Shown in pieces: positions 1 through 5,235 of a stretch of DNA of 5,235 bases. This DNA comes from an uncultured Spirochaetaceae bacterium (lineage in GTDB: Bacteria; Spirochaetota; Spirochaetia; SZUA-6; Bin103). The stretch's first letter is position 1. Each line of letters starts with the position of its first letter. Below the pieces are notes generated by a model, which had not been told where the DNA came from, made no database searches, and worked only from the letters and a program-made list of their open reading frames with translations. The stretch lies in assembly GCA_913043885.1 (NCBI GenBank), contig CAJWOB010000207.1, forward strand, positions 1-5,235. Reading direction: 5' to 3'. The translations under genes and the position numbers were made by a program.

Positions 1-1
1 C

Positions 2-610
2 CCCCATATTGGGCTGTTACATAGGGGGACTGAGAAGCTCATCGAACACAAAACCTATATGCAAGCAATCCCGTATTTTGATCGCTTAGATTACGTCTCG
101 CCGATGTGCCAAGAGCATGCATTTGTTCTGGCAGCGGAAAACTTATTGGGGATAGAGGCACCCAGGCGTGGTCAATTCATTCGAGTCCTGTTTGATGAAA
201 TAACGCGCATTTTGAATCATTTGCTGAATGTGCCAGCGCTCGCAATGGACGTAGGTGCTATGACGCCGATGTTGTGGGCATTTGAGCAGCGTGAATTACT
301 TATGGAGTTTTACGAGCGCGTCTGCGGCGCCCGATTGCATGCGGCCTATTACAGGGTTGGCGGCGTGCATCAGGACCTTCCTCCAAACATGACAGATGAT
401 ATCTTAGAATGGATCGATCAATTTCCAAAATTCATCGACGATATGGAGACGTTACTGACTGAAAATCGTATTTTCAAGCAACGTAACGCAGATATCGGTG
501 TGGTCAGCGTTCAGGATGCGCTCGAATGGGGCTTTTCCGGCGTGATGGTGCGCGGGTCCGGCCTTGCCTGGGACCTTCGCCGCTCGCAGCCTTACGAAAT
601 CTATGACGAG
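2..610 (+). CDS. nuoD: NADH-quinone oxidoreductase subunit D (NuoD), internal fragment
   Basis: NuoD is the 49-kDa subunit of proton-pumping complex I. It lies in the peripheral arm on the cytoplasmic side and helps form the quinone-reduction site next to NuoB. The frame is open from base 2, so the Met at 59 is internal, not the start. The opening residues PHIGLLHRGTEKLIEHKTY contain the complex I 49-kDa signature (HRGTEKLIE). PYFDRLDYVSP follows; its Tyr (codon 92-94) corresponds to the conserved quinone-site tyrosine. Later hallmarks are IRVLFDEITRILNHLL, AMDVGAMTP, FYERVCGARLHAAY, GGVHQDLP, ENRIFKQRNADIG, WGFSGVMVRGSG and WDLRRSQPYEIYDE. About 203 codons are present of the usual 390-415. 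Roughly 55-60 N-terminal residues lie upstream of the window. The C-terminal half is missing because homology stops at about 605-613, where unrelated high-GC sequence begins. The wording is alphaproteobacterial, and GC is far lower than in the rest of the window. The identification is firm. The 3' end is a junction, not a stop codon. Confidence 0.95.
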
Positions 611-613
611 ATT
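605..613. other. Junction between two unrelated DNAs (probable chimeric contig point)
   Basis: NuoD homology on the + strand ends after YEIYDE (codon ending at 610), where the family would continue with a DFD-V/I-PVG-type segment. The antisense oligoendopeptidase reading frame becomes meaningless at the same place, after about its 72nd residue. GC rises from about 47% to about 70% across the point. The + frame happens to stay open through the join, so a spurious 506-codon frame runs from the nuoD fragment into the DUF3105 gene. The bases GACGAGATT around 605-613 could belong to either side, so the exact join cannot be placed. No inverted repeats, target duplication or recombinase gene are visible, which favours an assembly or library artefact over a mobile-element insertion. 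Confidence 0.85.
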
Positions 614-829
614 CCGGGCGATGTCTTCAAGGTCGTCGCGCAGCAGCGGCTCGCCACGCTGCCAGCGCTCGATGAGCGCGGCGTCGATGATGCCGTCCGG
701 CTCGGGCACCAGTCGCTGGATTTCGCCCCGCAGCTGCCGCAGCCAGTGCGCCAGTGCGTCCGAGCCGCTACCGCCGGGGAACAGCATGTCGAGGTCCCAG
801 GTCGGAGGGACTGCAATCTTGCTAGGCAT
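606..829 (-). CDS. Oligoendopeptidase F-like M3 family metallopeptidase, N-terminal fragment
   Basis: The start is ATG at 829-827. The protein opens MPSKIAVPPTWDLDMLFPGG and continues with SGSDALAHWLRQL, then an acidic helical stretch ending LLRDDLEDIARNL. The WDL(D)xLFPGG opening, followed by an all-helical N-terminal region, is characteristic of PepF/M3B oligoendopeptidases. These are cytoplasmic zinc enzymes that cut short peptides internally. About 72-75 residues remain of a usual 570-610. The HEXXH zinc motif lies far downstream in the family and is absent here because the gene is cut at the junction. The antisense frame is also open upstream of 829, but that part (to 1606) does not resemble the family and overlaps the DUF3105 gene, so I start at this Met. 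No clear Shine-Dalgarno precedes it. The gene is divergent from the 947 operon. Family assignment rests on the N-terminal motif only. The likely cause of the truncation is the chimeric join rather than gene decay. Confidence 0.75.
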
Positions 830-946
830 GGGACGCCGATTGTGCCACGGTCCGGCCGGCGCTGGCGCCCGGACCACCCCGCCCGCTCGCCCGGACCACC
901 GCCGGTAGCCCGAGCCAGACCGAACGGCTATGCTCCGCGCGGTTCT
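830..946. promoter_or_regulatory. Divergent intergenic region with operator-like repeats
   Basis: This 117-bp gap separates the start of the minus-strand oligoendopeptidase from the start of the plus-strand DUF3105 operon, so promoters for both units should lie here. It is very GC-rich in the middle. I found no convincing -35/-10 pair. CACAAT on the minus strand (844-839) and TATGCT on the plus strand (929-934) are weak -10 candidates without good -35 partners. The repeats at 849-900 described separately are the only clear structure. Neither flanking start codon has a good Shine-Dalgarno sequence. The regulatory role is inferred from gene arrangement and repeats. Confidence 0.45.
849..900. 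repeat. 13-bp direct repeat plus inverted half-site
   Basis: CGCCCGGACCACC occurs perfectly at 866-878 and again at 888-900, a start-to-start distance of 22 bp, about two helical turns. Its core CCGGACC (869-875 and 891-897) is also present inverted as GGTCCGG at 849-855, centred 20 bp before the first direct copy. The inverted pair 849-855/869-875 could form a 7-bp stem with a 13-nt loop. Three similarly spaced half-sites between divergent genes is a layout typical of a transcription-factor operator. High GC raises the chance of coincidence, and no regulator gene is in the window. Confidence 0.55.
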
Positions 947-1579
947 ATGGCGACGAAGGGCGATTCGGCGACCGGCGGCGGCCCCAGCAAGCAGCAACGT
1001 CGGCAGCCAGGGAAGGAACAACGGCAGGCCGAGCAGGCCCGTCTCGCGCGACGGCAGCTGCTCGTCCGCGTCGGCTACGGCGCGGTAGGGGTGGTAGTAG
1101 TTGCGGCAGCGGCATGGTGGGTGGCATTGCGCCCCAGGCCGGGGGAGCACGTGCCCTCGCAGGGGCGCACCCACGAACCACTGGGTTACGAATTCGACTA
1201 CTCCAGCAACCCGCCCACCAGCGGACCCCACTTCTCCAGTCCCGCGGAAGCGGGCATCTACCGGCAGCCCGTCCACGAGCAGATGCTGATCCACTCCATG
1301 GAGCACGGGCACGTCATCGCCCACTTCAACTGCGACCGGCGATCGTCTGGCGGCGCACCTGAGGACGGCGACTGCAGCGCGCTCGGTCGCAGCCTGGCCA
1401 ACATCGCCACCGACATGGAGGTCTGGAAGCTCATCGTGGCGCCAAACCCCGCCCTGGACAGCCGACTGGCGCTGACGGCATGGACCCGCATCGATACGTT
1501 CGACGTCTTCGACGAGGCGCGGATTCGGCGCTTCATTCAAGCGTGGCGTAATCGCGGGCCCGAAGCGACGGAGATGTAG
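947..1579 (+). CDS. DUF3105 domain membrane-anchored protein
   Basis: This is a 210-residue protein starting at ATG 947. No in-frame Met lies closer to the junction within this DNA, and the upstream frame is antisense to the oligoendopeptidase. Residues 1-37 are hydrophilic and rich in Lys, Arg and Gln (KQQRRQPGKEQRQAEQ). Residues about 38-60 form one transmembrane segment (VGYGAVGVVVVAAAAWWVAL), which with the basic N-terminus suggests N-in/C-out topology. The extracytoplasmic part matches DUF3105: NPPTSGPHF at 88-96, HSMEHGHVIAHFNC at 116-129, and LALTAWTRIDTFD at 174-186, followed by FDEARIRRFIQAW. Conserved His residues (95, 116, 120, 123) could bind metal, and Cys129/Cys143 could pair; both are inference. 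The family has no established function that I know of. The gene heads a translationally coupled operon with the M20 dipeptidase; its TAG overlaps the next GTG by one base. Length is normal for the family. Confidence 0.87.
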   Translation: MATKGDSATGGGPSKQQRRQPGKEQRQAEQARLARRQLLVRVGYGAVGVVVVAAAAWWVALRPRPGEHVPSQGRTHEPLGYEFDYSSNPPTSGPHFSSPAEAGIYRQPVHEQMLIHSMEHGHVIAHFNCDRRSSGGAPEDGDCSALGRSLANIATDMEVWKLIVAPNPALDSRLALTAWTRIDTFDVFDEARIRRFIQAWRNRGPEATEM

Positions 1580-2967
1580 TGGTGGAGAAGGTGAATGGTA
1601 CCACATGGCGCCAGCGGCTCGACCAGCGGCAAGAGGAGTACCTGACGCAGCTCAGCGAGCTGGTCGCGATTCCGAGCGTCAGCGCGCTGCCGGAGCGCCG
1701 TGCCGACGTCGCCAGTGCGGCCGAGTGGGTCGCGGCCCGCTTGCGGCAGGCAGGCGTGGAGCACGTCGGCGTACACCAGCTGGGTGTCGACTCCTCGGCG
1801 GTATACGGTGACTGGTTGCACGCAGCTGGCGCGCCGACGGTGGTGGTCTACGGCCACTACGACGTGCAGCCGGCGCAGGAGGAGGACGGCTGGAGCAGCC
1901 CGCCATTCACTCCCCGCGTCGCCGACAACCGGCTCTACGGCCGTGGCGCATCGGACGACAAGGGCAACATGCTGGCGCCCATCCTGGCCACCGAAGCAAT
2001 CCTGGCAACGGAGGGGACGCTACCCATCAACGTCAAGTTCTTCTTCGAAGGACAGGAAGAGGTGGGCAGCCCCGACCTGGCCGCGTTCGTCGCCGCGCAC
2101 CAGGAGATGCTGGCGGCGGACTTCGTACTGGCCGCCGACGGCAGCCAGTGGAGCGAGACCGAACCAGAGCTCACGCTCTCCTTCCGGGGGCTGTGCGCGC
2201 TGGAGTTGACCCTGCAGGGCCCGGAGAACGACCTGCACTCGGGCATCTACGGCGGCACCGTGCAGAATCCAATTCACGCGCTATGTTCTCTGGTAGCAAG
2301 CCTCCATGATGCCGACGGACGAGTGGCGGTGGATGGCTTCTACGACGACGTAGTGGAACCGACTCCCGATCAACGGCAGCAGTTTGCCCGTGTGCCTTTC
2401 GACGAGGCCGGGCACCTGGCCGCGACCGCAACTCTGGCGCTCTTCGGCGAGAAGGGGTGGACCACCCACGAGCGCACCTGGATACGGCCGACGCTCGAGG
2501 TAAACGGCATCTGGGGAGGCTTTCAGGGCGATGGCACCAAGACCGTGCTACCCGCCACCGCCCACGCCAAGATTACCTGTCGCCTGGTCGCCGATCAGCG
2601 ACCGGCAGAGGTCGTGAAACACATCGAGGCCCATATCCACAAACACGCGGATCCGGCAGTAACGGTGTCGATTCAGGCCGAAGAGGCGGCGGGGGCGCCC
2701 TACTCGGTGCCGGCCACCCACCCGGGAATCCAGGCCGCCGCCGCCGTGCTTGCCGATTCCTACGGCCGCGACCCCTACCAGGTTGGCTCGGGTGGCACGC
2801 TGCCGCTGTGCGGCATCTTCCTTGAGCACCTCGGCATCTACACCGTGCCGTTCTCGTTCGGCCTCGACGACGAGGGCGCACACGGGCCCGACGAGTTCTT
2901 CCGGCTCGACAACTTCCGTCGCGCCCAGCTGGCGTACGGCGACGTGCTGTACGCGATAGCTTCGTGA
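1579..2967 (+). CDS. M20 family metallodipeptidase
   Basis: This 462-residue enzyme is a complete M20 (PepV/CNDP-like) dipeptidase, expected to use two divalent metals to hydrolyse dipeptides in the cytoplasm. Visible active-site elements are H93 and D95 in GHYDVQP, the bridging Asp D126 in GRGASDDKG, the catalytic/metal pair E160-E161 in EGQEEVGS, metal ligand D187 in AADGS and H435 in EGAHGPDEF. H220 in NDLHSGIYGG belongs to the lid/dimerisation domain (about residues 200-325), which is expected to complete the partner's active site. All key residues are intact and the length is typical for the family. No signal peptide is seen. The start is GTG 1579 or GTG 1582. The sequence GGAG at 1570-1573 sits 5 or 8 nt upstream, and the latter spacing is slightly better. 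The start overlaps the DUF3105 stop, and the end overlaps the next gene by 4 bp. Substrate specificity cannot be read; peptidases of this group also include carnosinase-like enzymes. Confidence 0.93.
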   Translation: MVEKVNGTTWRQRLDQRQEEYLTQLSELVAIPSVSALPERRADVASAAEWVAARLRQAGVEHVGVHQLGVDSSAVYGDWLHAAGAPTVVVYGHYDVQPAQEEDGWSSPPFTPRVADNRLYGRGASDDKGNMLAPILATEAILATEGTLPINVKFFFEGQEEVGSPDLAAFVAAHQEMLAADFVLAADGSQWSETEPELTLSFRGLCALELTLQGPENDLHSGIYGGTVQNPIHALCSLVASLHDADGRVAVDGFYDDVVEPTPDQRQQFARVPFDEAGHLAATATLALFGEKGWTTHERTWIRPTLEVNGIWGGFQGDGTKTVLPATAHAKITCRLVADQRPAEVVKHIEAHIHKHADPAVTVSIQAEEAAGAPYSVPATHPGIQAAAAVLADSYGRDPYQVGSGGTLPLCGIFLEHLGIYTVPFSFGLDDEGAHGPDEFFRLDNFRRAQLAYGDVLYAIAS

Positions 2968-3719
2968 GGCGACCGATACCAGGCAGGGCCCTTGTCGCTG
3001 CCGCCACCCTCACGCTGCTGCTGTCGATGCTCGGTTGCGGCGTGCAGCAACGCGTTCATCTGCAGGTGGACGGATCTGGCTCCTCCACGCTGGCCGTCAG
3101 CGTCGACGCCAGCTTCGTCGACTACCTGCGCGCCCTGGCAGAGGTCGGTGGCAGCGATCTGCTGCCCGAGGACCACATCTTCGACGTCGACGAGATCGCC
3201 GCGGCAATCGCCGCTCGGCCGGGGATCGAGCTGATCGATATCGCCACGCCGGCCGCCAACGAGCTTCATCTGGAGCTCGCGTTCGCCGACCTGCAGGCCG
3301 TGTTCGCAGTGGACGCCGCCGAAGCGGAGCGAGGTCAGCCGGCGGGTACGCCCCTGGTGTCCTTGAGCTCGCCGAGCGCCAGAGGCCGGACGCTGCGCAT
3401 CCATATGTCCGCCGACAACTACTGGCAGCTGGCTCGCCTGTTTCCCTCTTTTGACAACCCGCTGATGGCAAGCCTAGGGCCGCAGCCGCAAATGCCTATA
3501 ACCGACGGCGAGTATCTGGAGATGATGCAGTTTGCGCTGGGAGACCAGGCCCCCGCTCAGATAGTGGACTCGTGGGTGGAGATCGAAGTTGCCATCGACG
3601 GAACGGTGGTCGCCCAGCAGGGCGGCGAGCTCACCGAGACCGGCGTCTTGTTCCGTATCCCGCTGCTGCGGATCCTGGTGTTGGACCAGCCCCTCGACTA
3701 CTCGGTTACTTTCCGCTAG
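2964..3719 (+). CDS. Putative lipoprotein of unknown function
   Basis: This is a 251-residue protein starting at GTG 2964, which overlaps the dipeptidase stop as GTGA. There is no good Shine-Dalgarno, so translation is probably coupled. The N-terminus has RRPIPGR followed by a hydrophobic stretch (LVAAATLTLLLSMLG) and Cys25. This is a signal peptide II pattern, though the lipobox MLGC is looser than the classical L-A/S-G-C; such relaxed boxes are known in spirochaetes. After Cys25 comes VQQRVHLQVDGSGSSTLAVSVDASFVDYL, whose alternating strand pattern with a DGSG turn resembles small beta-rich lipoproteins (LppM-like/DUF3153-type). That comparison is tentative. The middle (about 60-200) is acidic and mixed alpha/beta. 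The end is strand-rich (WVEIEVAIDGTVV, LDYSVTF). No enzyme motif or C-terminal transmembrane anchor is evident. Its stop shares CTAG with the convergent FecR-like gene. I do not recognise the family. Confidence 0.8.
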   Translation: MRRPIPGRALVAAATLTLLLSMLGCGVQQRVHLQVDGSGSSTLAVSVDASFVDYLRALAEVGGSDLLPEDHIFDVDEIAAAIAARPGIELIDIATPAANELHLELAFADLQAVFAVDAAEAERGQPAGTPLVSLSSPSARGRTLRIHMSADNYWQLARLFPSFDNPLMASLGPQPQMPITDGEYLEMMQFALGDQAPAQIVDSWVEIEVAIDGTVVAQQGGELTETGVLFRIPLLRILVLDQPLDYSVTFR

Positions 3720-4606
3720 CCGCCCGGTAGGAGGGACTGCGCCAGGACGCCGGTCTCGCTCTCCGGCGCCAGTGCAACCGCCGAGCGGAGGTGAGAGAGC
3801 GCCGCCTCCTGGTCGCCCAGCCCCTGGCTGGCGAACGACGCCAGCACATGCACGGCCTGTGCCGAAGCGCCCTGCGGATGAAACAATAGGTAGTCGTCGA
3901 ATAGACCGGCCGCCTCGACGAAGCCCGCCGACTCCAGGAACAGCTTACCGAGTACCAGCACGTAGTCGGCGTAGTAGCCGCTGAGCGGATCGGGATCCAA
4001 CGCGGCGCCGTGGCGCAGCGCGGTGGCGGGGTCTCCCAGAAGCGCCGCCGCATACATTGCGTGGTAGCCCAGCTCGTCGGCCTCCTCGTCGAAGGCAAAC
4101 TCGGCGGACTCCACCGCCAGCTGCAACGTCTGGGCGTACTCGCCATCTTCGTTCAGACGACGGACTTCCACGATCGAGCTGGTGCCATCGTCCATCCACA
4201 TCAGCTCGTCGTCGCCCCGCACGCCGAACACCGCCCCCTCCTTCTGCCGTTCCGTGGTGAGGCCGGTGAGCTTGCTGCCCACGACTGCCGCCAGGTTCCA
4301 CTGCCGCGCGACCTGCACCTTGGGGAGCAGGTCGGCCAATGCGTACACCCCGCGCCGGGTGAGAGTAATGGTGCTGTCGCCCGCGCCCAGTTGTGCCAGG
4401 GAGTGGTTGTCCAGCCGTATCCTGGCGGAGGCGGAGACCTCCTCGCCGATGAAGAGCTCGCGCCAGCCGCGTTCTTCCTCCAGCTCCACCTCGCCCTCGA
4501 CGTAGTCGATCAGCACCTGCGCAGCCGCCGAGGACGACAGCGCGAGGGCAGAGGCTAGGGCCAAGGTGCCGGCCAGGGCCAGGGGGCAGCGGGACTCAGG
4601 CCACAC
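3716..4606 (-). CDS. Secreted FecR-like domain protein with TPR-like C-terminus
   Basis: This is a 296-residue protein starting at GTG 4606, with GAAG (4618-4615) 8 nt upstream as a weak ribosome site. A signal peptide is clear: hydrophobic LALAGTLALASALALSSSAAA, with likely cleavage near AAA-Q at residues 29-30. Residues about 31-150 resemble a FecR-type beta domain: VLIDYVEGEVEL, then LFIGEEVSASARIRLDNHSLAQL, and later GAVFGVRGDDELMWMDDG. Residues about 180-290 are helical pairs in TPR style (YHAMYAAALLGDPATALRHG, FVEAAGLFDDYLLFHPQG, GDQEAALSHLRSAVALAPES). The protein is acidic after the signal. FecR domains in classical systems sense iron-siderophore signals with a sigma factor and TonB receptor; neither is here and no transmembrane helix follows the signal, so an envelope scaffold or binding role is more likely. 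It is probably cotranscribed with the LarA-like gene 57 nt upstream. Its stop overlaps the convergent lipoprotein gene by 4 bp. Confidence 0.8.
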   Translation of the reverse strand: MWPESRCPLALAGTLALASALALSSSAAAQVLIDYVEGEVELEEERGWRELFIGEEVSASARIRLDNHSLAQLGAGDSTITLTRRGVYALADLLPKVQVARQWNLAAVVGSKLTGLTTERQKEGAVFGVRGDDELMWMDDGTSSIVEVRRLNEDGEYAQTLQLAVESAEFAFDEEADELGYHAMYAAALLGDPATALRHGAALDPDPLSGYYADYVLVLGKLFLESAGFVEAAGLFDDYLLFHPQGASAQAVHVLASFASQGLGDQEAALSHLRSAVALAPESETGVLAQSLLPGG

Positions 4607-4663
4607 CGCATCGTCTTCAATAATAGCGCAGCAGCCGGGCGGCGACCTGCCTGCGCCACGTCG
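4607..4663 (-). other. Short intergenic gap, no terminator seen
   Basis: A 57-nt spacer lies between the stop of the LarA-like gene and the GTG of the FecR-like gene. The two genes are in the same reading frame. A small AT-rich patch (about 4616-4625) sits beside the candidate ribosome site. I see no stem-loop with a T-run, so readthrough from the LarA-like gene is likely, although a separate promoter cannot be excluded. Confidence 0.5.
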
Positions 4664-5235
4664 CTAGGCGCTCGGCGAGAGCGGCACCAGGTTGCCGGCG
4701 ACGTCGAATGGCAGCGCCTGCAGTGCGCCCACCGCCGCGGCGTCGCCGGCGCGCAGCTCCTCCACCAAGGCCTCGCTTACCTCCATGGTGGTGACCTGCA
4801 GCGTGTTGCGGATGCGGGCCATCCGCACCGCGCCGCCGGCATGTGAGGTATGGACCGCCGCTTGCAGCGCCAGTCGGTCGCTGTCCATCACCAACGGCAC
4901 CTTGGCTGCGCTGATGTTGGTGCTCGTCAGCGCGTTGGGGTAGGTCTCGGCGAAGGTCATCCGTTCGAATAGTCGCCGCGACGCCACGTCCACCATCCCC
5001 ATACCGTTGGCGTTGCCGCCGGTGGCCGCGGTCAGCCCGAGCGCGACCAGCCGCGACACGCCGCGACCGGCGACAGCCGGGATGCTGCTCTGCTCCGGAT
5101 AGCGCCCTACCACGTTGGTGTCGAAGCCGGTGCCGGACACGTCCTTGCCGATCTCGTCCAGCACCAGTACGTCCAGATCGCCGACCGGCAGTGCCGGATA
5201 CAGCTCCCAGGCGCGCGCCAACAGCTGTGGCTCGC
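4664..5235 (-). CDS. LarA-like (lactate racemase superfamily, DUF2088-related) protein, C-terminal part
   Basis: The frame is open through the right edge of the window: the codons at 5233-5222 read EPQL and lead straight into LARAWELYPALPVGDLDV, so the TTG at 5221 is not a start. About 190 C-terminal residues are present, ending LVPLSPSA at TAG 4666-4664. The stretch LVLDEIGKDVSGTGFDTNV, then GGNANGMGMVDVASRRL, NALTSTNISAAKVPLVMDSD, and RMARIRNTLQV followed by MEVSEALVEEL, matches the C-terminal region of LarA-like proteins, a family headed by the nickel-pincer lactate racemase. Many homologues act on 2-hydroxy acids other than lactate or are untested. The N-terminal half, where the cofactor-binding Lys/His residues sit in LarA, is outside the window, so activity cannot be judged. 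No larB, larC or larE cofactor-synthesis genes are visible here. Confidence 0.75.
   Translation of the reverse strand, partial: EPQLLARAWELYPALPVGDLDVLVLDEIGKDVSGTGFDTNVVGRYPEQSSIPAVAGRGVSRLVALGLTAATGGNANGMGMVDVASRRLFERMTFAETYPNALTSTNISAAKVPLVMDSDRLALQAAVHTSHAGGAVRMARIRNTLQVTTMEVSEALVEELRAGDAAAVGALQALPFDVAGNLVPLSPSA

Noticed and set aside
605..613. Integration of a mobile element at the junction
   Set aside because: No transposase, integrase, terminal inverted repeat or target duplication is visible, and both flanking genes are cut without a matching remainder in the window.
849..875. A factor-independent terminator or structured RNA at the GGTCCGG/CCGGACC inverted repeat
   Set aside because: The stem is only 7 bp with a 13-nt loop and no T-run on either side, and it lies upstream of both genes. 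An operator-like reading fits better.
59..1579. A single 506-codon + strand gene fusing NuoD to a DUF3105 protein
   Set aside because: The middle part (about 205-295 of that frame) is antisense to the oligoendopeptidase start and to intergenic DNA and has no protein-like character. NuoD stops mid-domain. The frame is open only by chance across the junction in GC-rich DNA.
452..1606. A 384-codon minus-strand gene containing the oligoendopeptidase start
   Set aside because: Residues before the Met at 829 are antisense to the well-supported DUF3105 gene and rich in Arg, Pro and Ala as expected of a shadow frame. The part below about 605 is antisense to NuoD. Only 829 to about 606 resembles a real protein.
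2838..3404. 188-codon minus-strand open frame over the dipeptidase-lipoprotein boundary
   Set aside because: It overlaps two well-supported + strand genes, has no recognisable motif, and is typical of antisense open frames in high-GC DNA.
4010..4558. 182-codon plus-strand open frame antisense to the FecR-like gene
   Set aside because: The opposite strand has a clear signal peptide, domain pattern and mapped end. This frame has no motif or plausible start context.
1..5235. A novel defence, CRISPR or mobile system
   Set aside because: No repeat-spacer array, nuclease, toxin-antitoxin pair, reverse transcriptase or phage-like gene is recognisable. The genes are metabolic, proteolytic or envelope proteins.

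Overview
This window looks like two unrelated pieces of DNA joined near position 605-613. Bases 1 to about 605 are of moderate GC (roughly 35-52% in the 60-base blocks I counted). They encode an internal piece of NuoD, the 49-kDa subunit of respiratory complex I, on the + strand, with an alphaproteobacterial (or mitochondrion-like) sequence. From about 613 to the end the DNA is high in GC (about 68-72% in the blocks I counted), and all genes share a GC-rich codon style. At the join NuoD breaks off mid-domain, and on the opposite strand an M3-family oligoendopeptidase breaks off at the same point. Two housekeeping genes truncated head-on at one site with an abrupt base-composition change is what a chimeric metagenome contig looks like. 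Real recombination is possible but less likely.

Layout of the high-GC part. On the minus strand, 829 down to the join holds the N-terminus of an oligoendopeptidase F-like protein. A 117-bp divergent intergenic region (830-946) carries a 13-bp perfect direct repeat and a matching inverted half-site. A tight + strand operon follows: a membrane-anchored DUF3105 protein (947-1579), an M20-family metallodipeptidase (1579-2967, 1-bp overlap) and a putative lipoprotein of unknown function (2964-3719, 4-bp GTGA overlap). Converging on it from the minus strand is a two-gene set: the C-terminal part of a LarA-like (lactate-racemase superfamily) protein running off the right edge (5235-4664), then, 57 nt downstream, a secreted FecR-like/TPR protein (4606-3716). 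The two convergent units share a CTAG at 3716-3719 that supplies both stop codons.

Host: the high-GC organism cannot be fixed from this window. The M3 peptidase, the unusual lipoprotein and the FecR-plus-repeat secreted protein recall free-living or host-associated Spirochaetota. DUF3105 proteins, as I know the family, are commoner in Actinobacteria, Chloroflexi and Deinococcus-Thermus. I lean weakly to a high-GC spirochaete from an environmental metagenome.

Functionally, two peptide-degrading enzymes (endopeptidase and dipeptidase) flank a possible shared regulatory region, which suggests peptide catabolism. The envelope proteins around them have no established role. Most of the window is ordinary. 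The points worth a second look are the chimeric junction, the repeat array between the divergent genes, and the uncharacterised envelope proteins. I see no RNA genes, CRISPR arrays, insertion sequences or defence systems.
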